A stretch of DNA of 64,000 bases from Perca fluviatilis (taxonomy: Eukaryota > Chordata > Actinopteri > Perciformes > Percidae), in the NCBI RefSeq assembly GCF_010015445.1, contig NC_053120.1, forward strand, positions 2,943,964 to 3,007,963, given 5' to 3'. A program made the translations under genes and the position numbers. The notes under the pieces were generated by a model, which saw only the letters and a program-made list of their open reading frames with translations, had not been told where the DNA came from and did not search any database. How positions within the stretch are numbered: position 1 is the first letter of the stretch; every line of letters starts with the position of its first letter. Shown piece after piece: positions 55,957 through 64,000 of this stretch.

Positions 55957-57926
55957 GTGAGTTACTGATGCTTGTCTTAGGTGCGTAATTACGCACTGTC
56001 TTGGCCGTTTCAAGCCACGTTCTAGACCAGATCATAAACCGGGATCATGTTTTACAAACCGTTAGCCTCATTGTCAAACATTTGCATCATATTCTGACAA
56101 TATACAACCAGCCCCCAGCCTGTTTACTGCCCACGGACAGATTTCTGCAGCTCGCTCTGCAGGTTGCGTAAGTCACTGACTGTGGTCAGCGATGCGTAAC
56201 TATACGCACTGTCTGGCACGCTGTATAGCACGAGTTTAAGTCACTTTTTAGACCCCATTTTAACCCTTGTGTTGTCCTTCGGGTCCCGGTGACCCAAAGG
56301 ACAAAACAAGGGTTAATACAGCACTTTAGTGCGTTTTGTACAGCATTTTATTCAGCTTAAGCTGTGTTTAAATGTGCTCTAGATATAAACTGGATTTACT
56401 TACTTTACAAGAGACAGGATTTAGAGAGCAATTCTCAACAAAGTAAATAGAAGTACATAATCCTTGTGTGGTCCTTGGATCAAGTTTTCAAACCTTTCTC
56501 TTGATATGTTGAGTATGAGCGGAGTGTGTGGGCAGATTTGTGGGCAGTTTTGCGGGGCTCTCCCTGCTGGTTTCGGCTCAGATGTGTAACCGCGGCTCCG
56601 CTGCTGTGTTTCTCTGCAGGATGGAGACGGTGAGTCAGGCCCTGGAGGAGCTGCTGGTCGCGGCTCAGCGGCAGGACTGCCTCACGGTGGGGGTCTACGA
56701 GTCCGCCAAACTCATGAATGTGTAAGTTGATGTCTTTGATTTGCGCAATTATAGGCTAAATACAGAATACAGGAAGAAATGGAGGCTAGAATAAGATAAA
56801 AGAATGCAACATGCTTATTTTTAGGGCTGCAACTAACGGTTCATATCTCGATTAATCATTAATGTGTTCCAAACTATTTCAAGAAAATCAGATGATTGGC
56901 TAATACACATCGCATGCAGACAGACAAGAGGTGCAGATCTAAAGCAAGGAAGCAGTTCTCAACCATTATACATCACCTCTGCTGACATTAACTTTCTCCC
57001 TGCAGAGACCCGGACAGCGTCGTCCTGTGCGTCCTCGCCACCGATGAGGAGGATGAAGGCGACATCGCGCTGCAGATCCACTTCACGCTGCTGCAGGCCT
57101 TCTGCTGCGACAACGACATCAACATCCTGCGCGTGTCCGGCCTGCGGCGGCTCGCCCCGCTGCTCGGGGGGGAGCCCGACACCGGGGACAGCACCGGCAC
57201 CGGTGGCACCGAGCCCCGGGACATGCACTGCATCCTGGTCACTGTAAGTCCGCCTTTCCTGCTTCTAAGAGCCTCTCTCGAGATATGCTGAGTCAGCATT
57301 ATGACCTTCAATAAACACAGATTGTTACATAACGAGTAGATGCATACAGCGTTACGGGAAGCCTCCCCTCGGTGTTGTGCAAATCAACGCCAGAATCCAC
57401 CCCATGCATAGCCTACTGCGCAGGCGTCAACACCAACACACGGGCATACTGCGCATGCGTCAACCCTAAAAGCTCAAACAGCAGTGTTTATATCTATTAT
57501 CTCACTTGGTTTCTGGAACATGTCCAGTTGTGTAGTTTTTTTTGGTTCAGAACTGAAACTAGTCTTTTTTTTTCAAATTATTTTCCTCCCAATAACTTTA
57601 TTAAGAATGTAACTGGTACAAAATCAGACATCATAGATATCACAAAACGACAAACCACACAAATATCTGACTAATAGAAATTAGAACATGGCCAAAAAGT
57701 GTGAACAGAAAGGTTAGACAGCTTACTGAAAGTTATACCTTATTACACATGATACCACAGATTATAAATAATGTCTAACCGTGTCCCCCCCCCCACCTCT
57801 CTCTCCCCCCAGAACCCTCCGGTGCAGCCGCTGCAGTCCCCGGCGCTGCAGAACATCAGCAGCTTCTGCGAGGAGAGCCGCTGCAGGAACCAGTGGGTGC
57901 CCTGGCTGGAGATGCAGGACCGCTGA
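55913..57926 (+). CDS. gadd45b: GADD45 beta, stress-response protein, complete four-exon gene
   Basis: GADD45 proteins are small acidic L7Ae-fold proteins that bind and activate MTK1/MEKK4 and affect MKK7, PCNA, CDK1 and DNA demethylation. Coding exons are 55,913-55,956, 56,620-56,721, 57,006-57,243 and 57,813-57,926, all with consensus splice sites, giving 165 residues. The start is MTLEEVIGS. Hallmarks are [64 protein letters not shown] and the C-terminal [13 protein letters not shown]. The beta form is favoured over alpha and gamma by [21 protein letters not shown] and NQWVP. The four-exon layout is that of all vertebrate GADD45 genes. The teleost a or b duplicate cannot be decided here. 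Intron 1 carries a foldback repeat and intron 2 a MITE fragment. Confidence 0.95.
56260..56316. repeat. Foldback element in gadd45b intron 1
   Basis: TTAACCCTTGTGTTGTCCTT leads through a CCGGT centre to AAGGACAAAACAAGGGTTAA, an almost perfect 57-nt hairpin. The same end words occur near 24,424-24,605. Confidence 0.8.
56620..56721 (+). CDS. gadd45b: gadd45b exon 2
   Basis: Acceptor TTTCTCTGCAG and donor GTAAGT. It encodes [19 protein letters not shown] and [11 protein letters not shown]; the last valine codon is split. Confidence 0.94.
56822..56930 (+). mobile_element. Fragment of a hAT-like MITE in gadd45b intron 2
   Basis: Begins TAGGGCTGCAACTAACGGTT, a frequent fish element terminus. No second end is present. 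Confidence 0.5.
57006..57243 (+). CDS. gadd45b: gadd45b exon 3
   Basis: Acceptor CCCTGCAG and donor GTAAGT. It carries the acidic loop and the dimer/kinase-interaction helix. A GC-rich insertion encoding [10 protein letters not shown] lengthens the variable loop before [10 protein letters not shown]. Confidence 0.95.
57813..57926 (+). CDS. gadd45b: gadd45b exon 4
   Basis: Acceptor CTCTCTCCCCCCAG. It encodes [20 protein letters not shown] then [17 protein letters not shown] and TGA. Confidence 0.95.
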   Translation, partial: NPPVQPLQSPALQNISSFCEESRCRNQWVPWLEMQDR

Positions 57927-58555
57927 GCCCGAGACGGGCCGAGCCGAGCCAGACCGCTGTACGCAGCGGTGAGAAAAGAGTGCAAAACAGTCCAAAAACA
58001 GCCGCGCTTCTGCTTCTGCCGAAGACCGATAACGGCGTTTGAGTGGACAAGGGGGACCGGAAACCGGGCCTTCCTGCTGCTGCCTGATCGGGGCGGTTGA
58101 TTGATTTGGGGGGCGGGGGCAAACGGCGTGAGATGCCGGTACCGGGACCGGAACGGGTTCTGCAGGCCGGCGGACAGCGCCGGCGGGAAGCAGAGAGACT
58201 TTGTGAATGAACTGCAGGTGATCTGCTCACCTGAGCGACGTCACAGGACGCGCGGCGTCACGGTTTATCGTTTCCTTTCTTCAGCAAGTGGACTCTGCAG
58301 ATGTTTCTAGACCTCCCGGCGCTGATCCAGGAGGAACTGGTCCTCTGCTCGGGGGTGGAGACGGTTTAACAGTCTGATGAGTTTTTATTTAAAATGTCAT
58401 GAATTTGTTTTCAAATCTGCGTCCGCGGATAAACGTGTTGTGTTTTAGGGACAACCGAGTTAGGCTACACACTGAAGTGAACAGGGGGGTATTTAAAGGA
58501 CCAGAGTATTTTTAATATATGAACTGTGAATCTGCCTGTTTTATTTAACCTGATG

Positions 58556-58561
58556 AATAAA
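58556..58561 (+). terminator. gadd45b: gadd45b polyadenylation signal
   Basis: AATAAA about 630 nt after the stop codon, followed within 60 nt by GT-rich sequence (GTGTGTGTGTGAG). Confidence 0.75.
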
Positions 58562-58699
58562 TTATTGAAGGAGAAACGATTTCTGAGTGTTTCCTCCAGG
58601 ACGAATGTGTGTGTGTGAGACTGATCGCTGCAGGTTACATAATCCCACCACATCGTTTCCATGGTGCCCTGTGTGTGTGTGTGTGTGTGCGCGCGTGGG

Positions 58700-59780
58700 A
58701 GTTGAAGTGTTGCTGTTGGAAGGTTGATTTTCTTCTCTTTGGATGAAACTAGGCTTCCAGTCTTTGTGCTAAGCTAGGCTAACCCAATACTGAGGCCTTC
58801 CAAAATACAACATACGGTCAGAATTAGAACCAGAAAAGGCTTCATAGCCACAATAATCACACTTATGTTGGTGAAAGGTGCATCCATTAACAAACAAACA
58901 TATTAAACATTAAGAAATAAGCAATAACACAGAATAACTGGTGCATAAGATAAAAAGATGTGCAATGTGTTGAGTGCAGAATTTGCAAAGACTACATAGT
59001 GAGTGCCCTGTGCAGATGTAAAGTCCAGGATGAAGGTAGATGCAAAGTACAGCGACAGTATGAAAGTGTAAAGTATAAAGATCGGTTGATATATTCGGTC
59101 GGTGCAGCAGGAAAAGGAAACAAGGTAGCCTACATAAACTAAAATAGAATAAAAAAAGAAAGTAGGCTATATTTGGAGATAAATCAGGTGACTAATGTCA
59201 CGGTTCCTTTCCTTTATTTGTGTCTTCATGAAGCAATAATTAGCTCTTCCAGCCGGTGTTTCTGGTTCCAGCAGTCCCCCGGGAGGAGAAACTTAAAGAG
59301 CAGAGTGAAACTCACTGTGTGTGTATGTGTTTGAGTGGGAAGGGGGGAGGGGGGGGGCGTCCCAACACTATCTACAGTACAGTGTTGACAAAGCTGAAAC
59401 CTTCACATGAGTCACTTCTCCCGAAGTTTGACTCTGTGTCATTTCTGCAGAAAGTAAATCTTAAGAGTTCTCAGCGGGTCACATGTTTGAGATGAAGCAA
59501 TCCCACCCAGGACTTTATTGGGACTTCCCACACCTGTGTTTTATCAGGCTCTCAAATACACACAAAGTCTTCAAAACAACATGTTACAAAACCTGAGGAG
59601 AAATCTACATCACATGTTCAACGTCCGTCTGCGTCCACTAAAAGTTCTGTTGTTGCTGCTGACAGACTCAGATTATTATTCTAAGTGTCTGACAACATTA
59701 TGGGATGGATCCCTACAGAGATAGACCTTTTAGTTAAAGAGTAAGATCCTTTTAGTTTAACATGAAACAGCCCCGAAATA
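58700..59780. other. Intergenic, no gene
   Basis: No exons seen. 59,635-59,690 holds CACTAAAAGTTCTG and GACAGACTCAGATT, the terminal words of the 57-bp-array element, adjacent to array 3. Confidence 0.45.
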
Positions 59781-59788
59781 CCCATCAC

Positions 59789-60279
59789 CAAACTCCACCA
59801 GACTCCATGTAAATAATAATGACTTTTAGTGTGTATAGAGCCAGCATATCTCCACCAGACTCCATGTAAATAATCAGGACTTTTAGCGTGTATAGAGCCA
59901 GCATATCTCCACCAGACTCCATGTAAATAATCAGGACTTTTAGTGTGTATAGAGCCAGCATATTTCCACCAGACTCCATGTAAATAATCAGGACTTTTAG
60001 CGTGTATAGAGCCAGCATATTTCCACCAGACTCCATGTAAATAATCAGGACTTTTAGTGTGTATAGAGCCAGCATATTTCCACCAGACTCCATGTAAATA
60101 ATCAGGACTTTTAGTGTGTATAGAGCCAGCATATTTCCACCAGACTCCATGTAAATAATCAGGACTTTTAGCGTGTATAGAGCCAGCATATTTCCACCAG
60201 ACTCCATGTAAATAATCAGGACTTTTAGCGTGTATAGAGCCAGCATATCTCCACCAGACTCCATGTAAATAACCAGGAC
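59789..60279 (-). repeat. 57-bp minisatellite, array 3
   Basis: About eight to nine copies, same orientation as array 2. Some copies read ATATTTCCACC in place of ATATCTCCACC. A minus-strand frame of 285 codons spans it but is repeat-derived. Confidence 0.97.
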
Positions 60280-60425
60280 TTTCTAGATGAATGACGTGAA
60301 CACTGGAGCCCTGTCTGTGGGGGAAGGAAGCTGCAGTAAAGTGAAATGTCCAAGGTGTCTGCAGAGCCCAGTATGTTTCTCTTCTTGAGTCAGAGAGTAA
60401 AAGCAGAAAGGGTTTTGTGTGCAGC

Positions 60426-60429
<4 letters not shown>

Positions 60430-60463
<34 letters not shown>
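60430..60463 (+). repeat. (GA)n microsatellite
   Basis: About 17 GA units. Confidence 0.95.
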
Positions 60464-60467
<4 letters not shown>

Positions 60468-61045
60468 TGAAACTCACGAGGAGAGTTGGCATGTTTGTGC
60501 GTGTGGAGGGTGTGGTAGGTCAGGCTGTTCTTACTCACCGTTCAAACCAATGAAAGGTTTAATTTGCATAACACCCCCGTAACTGTGAGCCAGGACACTC
60601 TGACGGAATAAAGAGTGGAGAAATCCTTTCTTACTTAACGTGCACGCTTAGCTAACGCCACGTACTGTACGTAAGTTAACATAGGTATTTGAAACCAAAC
60701 CACAATCTTTTCCTAAAGCTAACAGAGTAGTGTTGTTGCCTAAACAGGTTCAAGCAGGCGCACTGATCGCTCGTGTTGCTGGGCATTCAGAGGATAACGC
60801 ACCAAAAAGTGTGCATGACTTTCTTTTCTATTTTTACAGTTGTCAGCTGTGATCCAGAATAAAGATCTGCAGACTTTAGTGTACAGATTTTTGGCCTCTG
60901 GTGGAGATGTGTTAACGTACTGGTCCCTATTTTGCACCTGGCGCAGCGCGGCGCAAAGCCCGACGCAAGTGTCTTTTTTTGACCGCCCAGCGCCCGCGTC
61001 GTTTAAATAACAAATGCACCTGCGCCCATCTGTGGCCCATCGGTC
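60464..61045. other. Intergenic; start of a GCGCAAAGCCCGACGCAAG dispersed element
   Basis: No gene. From about 60,925 the sequence CCTATTTTGCACCTGGCGCA marks a repeat that contains the following 42-bp array and the 61,440-61,570 segment shared with 10,540-10,720. Confidence 0.45.
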
Positions 61046-61250
61046 TTACAGGGAGGTGTGTTCAGGTGCATTCTGGGCATGCTGGTCTTACAGGGAGGTG
61101 TGTTCAGGTGCATTCTGGGCGTGCTGGTCTTACAGGGAGGTGTGTTCAGGTGCATTCTGGGCGTGCTGGTCTTACAGGGAGGTGTGTTCAGGTGCATTCT
61201 GGGCGTGCTGGTCTTACAGGGAGGTGTGTTCAGGTTCATTCTGGGCGTAT
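61046..61250 (+). repeat. 42-bp minisatellite
   Basis: Five copies of a unit containing GGTCTTACAGGGAGGTGTGT and TCAGGTGCATTCTGGGCGTG. Confidence 0.95.
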
Positions 61251-62635
61251 TGCTATCTTGAGGAAGTGATCGCTCCATTGACCAACAAAAACCTGGTCTA
61301 AAGTCAATAACGCAGCATTTCATTGTTATTTTAACAGAGCATTAGTAAGATGTTCCTAGGCTCGTGCACAGCGCGTGCACACTATGCTTGTTACACACAC
61401 AGGGACGCACAGCAGCACACACACATGCAGAAGATTACAAATATAAAATATTAAGGTGCAAATCCGCCATCATAACAGCAATGCTCCAAGGTCGAAACGC
61501 GCCTGGCTTTTAAAGGAAATGGGAGATGATCTCTGATTGGTTGATTGCATGTTACGCCCAAAACACACCTCTGATTAATGAAGACACTAAGTACAACCCT
61601 TTAGAACCAGGCGCCCGGTGCATGTTTCTATGCTTTAAAATAAACAACAAAGTCCTTCTTTTTCTCCTACTGTCTGTCTGAATATACCTGGATTCACCCT
61701 CTGTGTGAAACAGAGATGGGGACTCGAGTCGCACTTAAGTCAGACTTAAATCTAAATGTGTTCATGTATTTCTATTTTCTTTTATTAGCGCATATACGTT
61801 GGGGAAACGTTCACATGGCCAGAGACTTGAGACTTGACTTCAACTTCCACAAAATGACTTGTGAACATCTCTGGTGTGAAACGATGAAACGCATGCCTGT
61901 CTCTTTAAGCCCCCCCCCCTCCTGAAGAAGCCCATTGTGCTCTGATTGGACAGCGTTTCTGGGTGTTTCACAGCCGTGTACTCTGCGTCTCTGCACCGTT
62001 ATTGCAGCCGGGGAATGATTGTAGCGGCACTTTCAGCTGACATATAGTATAGTTGTGACATCACAACCGTACAGAAGTCCTGACGGTTTCTGAATACGGG
62101 CGGTAGGCATTTCTCTGAGGATTGAGCATTTCTGATACTTTCACAATATTTATGTATAACCTCAACCTTCTTTATAATAATAAAAACACATAGAAGTCTC
62201 CCTTTTCACAATATGGGACCTTTAAAAATCTGTGTAATTCTGTGCCTGCAGATTGTGTTTGGCCCTGGAGGTCATGTGAAGCGTTGTATGAGGACACATT
62301 GGACAGGTTCCCAGAGAAAACCCAAAAGGAAGAAGACTCCAGGACATCCAGTCTGAAGAGCTTGGACTATTAATAAACCACTAAAAGAACAGCCTGTCTG
62401 AGGACTTGTTGTGATGAGAGTTTGATGTCCTTTGGGACAAAGATCAAGCCTCAGGCAGGCAGCGTCTTTCAGGTTTCTGCAGATCATTAAACGTTTTCAT
62501 TGCATAATGGCAAACCCACCAAAGCACCGAATCAAACGGAGCTAACAGGACACCGAGAAACTGTTAGCGACACAGAACCGCTTCTATAATCCAAAAGAGT
62601 ATTGAGGTAACTTCTAGGTTATGTTAACTTACAGT
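61251..62635. other. Intergenic, no gene
   Basis: Dispersed-repeat fragments only, including the CACAATATGGGACCTTTAA end at 62,205. No splice-bounded open frames. Confidence 0.4.
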
Positions 62636-63430
62636 TATATATGTCCTGTAAGTTTACCTTATATGTCCTGTTAGTTTACCTTATATGTCCTGTTAGTTTA
62701 CCTTATATGTCCTGTTAGTTTACCTTATATGTCCTGTAAGTTTACCTTATATGTCCTGTTAGTTTACCTTATATGTCCTGTAAGTTTACCTTATATCTCC
62801 TGTTAGTTTACCTTATATGTCCTGTTAGTTTACCTTATATGTCCTGTAAGTTTACCTTATATCTCCTGTTAGTTTACCTTATATGTCCTGTTAGTTTACC
62901 TTATATGTCCTGTAAGTTTACCTTATATGTCCTGTTAGTTTACCTTATATGTCCTGTAAGTTTACCTTATATGTCCTGTTAGTTTACCTTATATGTCCTG
63001 TTAGTTTACCTTATATGTCCTGTAAATTTACCTTATATGTCCTGTTAGTTTACCTTATATGTCCTGTAAGTTTACCTTATATGTCCTGTAAGTTTACCTT
63101 ATATGTCCTGTTAGTTTACCTTATATGTCCTGTTAGTTTACCTTATATGTCCTGTTAGTTTACCTTATATGTCCTGTTAGTTTACCTTATATCTCCTGTT
63201 AGTTTACCTTATATGTCCTGTAAGTTTACAGTTATCTTATATGTCCTGTAAGTTTACCTTATATGTCCTGTTAGTTTACCTTATATGTCCTGTTAGTTTA
63301 CCTTATATGTCCTGTTAGTTTACCTTATATGTCCTGTTAGTTTACCTTATATGTCCTGTAAGTTTACAGTTATCTTATATGTCCTGTAAGTTTACCTTAT
63401 ATGTCCTGTAAGTTTTCAGTTAGCTTATAC
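62636..63430 (+). repeat. 22-bp minisatellite
   Basis: About 35 copies of TTAGTTTACCTTATATGTCCTG-like units, with TAAG/TTAG alternation and two longer variants containing TACAGTTATCTTAT. Confidence 0.97.
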
Positions 63431-63564
63431 GTTTTGTTAGTTCATAGTTAGCTTCTAGGTTCTGTTAGCACAGAGTTAGCTTAAAGCAACACCAAAGTAC
63501 TTTTCCTCTTCGGTCCCCCTACAGGTTGGAAATGGAATTGTCCATTACCGCTGTCGTAACCTCT

Positions 63565-63660
63565 CATTATGTCTCATTATGTCTCATAATGTCTCATTAT
63601 GTCTCATTATTTCTCATTATGTCTCATTATGTCTCATAATGTCTCATTATGTCTCATTCG
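63565..63660 (+). repeat. 10-bp tandem repeat
   Basis: About nine copies of TCTCATTATG with ATAATG variants. Confidence 0.92.
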
Positions 63661-63727
63661 AACTACAGATCCGCTACCCGATCTGGCGAACTTGCATAGT
63701 GCGGTTATAGCCAACACATTCATTCAT

Positions 63728-64000
63728 AGATAGGTGGGGTCTCCCCTAGCTGTAGATAGGTGGGGTCTCCCCTAGCTGTAGATAGGTGGGGTCTCCTCCA
63801 GCTGTAGATAGGTGAGGTCTCCTCTAGCTGTAGATAGGTGGAGTCTCCTCTAGCTGTAGATAGGTGGGGTCTCCTCTAGCTGTAGATAGGTGAGGTCTCC
63901 TCTAGCTGTAGATAGGTGAGGTCTCCCCTAGCTGTAGATAGGTGAGGTCTCCTCTAGCTGTAGATAGGTGGGGTCTCCCCTAGCTGTAGATAGGTGGGGT
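63728..64000 (+). repeat. 26-bp minisatellite, continues past window end
   Basis: At least ten copies of TAGATAGGTGGGGTCTCCCC followed by TAGCTG, with CTCC/CCCC and GAGG/GGGG variants. Confidence 0.96.

Noticed and set aside
59681..60538. 285-codon minus-strand frame across array 3
   Set aside because: Repeat-derived in the same way, with a GA/CT microsatellite forming its N-terminal part.
62636..64000. CRISPR-like regularly spaced repeats
   Set aside because: Units are contiguous tandem repeats without unique spacers, in a vertebrate genome.

Overview
The window looks like one piece of a teleost (ray-finned fish) nuclear genome. Three things point there: a fish-type NLR gene with FISNA-NACHT architecture, a fish-style gadd45b, and a repeat load typical of spiny-rayed fishes (Tc1, hAT, Ty3/gypsy, tRNA-derived SINEs, very many CA/GA microsatellites and minisatellites). 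No bacterial-style genes, CRISPR arrays or operons are present. Real coding sequence is a small fraction of the 64 kb.

Layout. (1) 1-9.5 kb: a minus-strand NLR gene. A 5' leader exon, two short N-terminal exons, one 1.77-kb FISNA-NACHT exon and one leucine-rich-repeat exon are visible. A 5'-truncated LINE endonuclease fragment lies beyond it and a decayed hAT element sits in its intron. (2) 9.5-24 kb: gene-free and transposon-dominated. It holds a complete but dead Tc1 element (11,815-13,416, TA duplication) and a complete Ty3/gypsy retrotransposon (14,879-19,338) with two LTRs that read as identical and a 5-bp target duplication. (3) 24.1-45.1 kb: a minus-strand, nine-coding-exon gene that I assemble from in-phase exons with consensus splice sites. 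It encodes about 403 residues with two consecutive SMN-type Tudor domains, a basic/acidic linker, a proline-rich segment and a C-terminal YG-box-like helix. I interpret it as a diverged survival-motor-neuron (SMN) family gene with a duplicated Tudor exon. (4) 45.1-55.3 kb: intergenic DNA between two divergent promoters, with nested MITEs, microsatellites and a few non-repetitive stretches that may be regulatory. (5) 55.3-58.6 kb: a complete plus-strand gadd45b gene (four exons, 165 residues, TATA box, two CCAAT boxes, an inverted pair of identical NF-kB-like sites, polyadenylation signal). (6) 58.6-64 kb: gene-free, with several minisatellites, one of which runs off the window end.

The genes do not form a pathway. 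The NLR and gadd45b are both plausibly stress or immune responsive, and the SMN-like gene would act in snRNP assembly if it keeps the family function. The most noteworthy observation is the tandem-Tudor SMN-like gene. All its coding exons are phase 0, so either Tudor exon could be skipped without a frameshift, and the intron between the two Tudor exons is almost entirely two back-to-back transposon-like elements. The second theme is a set of non-autonomous DNA elements that carry internal minisatellites, including a 57-bp unit found in three separate arrays. Splice models, domain calls and transposon families come from reading the sequence only; no search or alignment was run.
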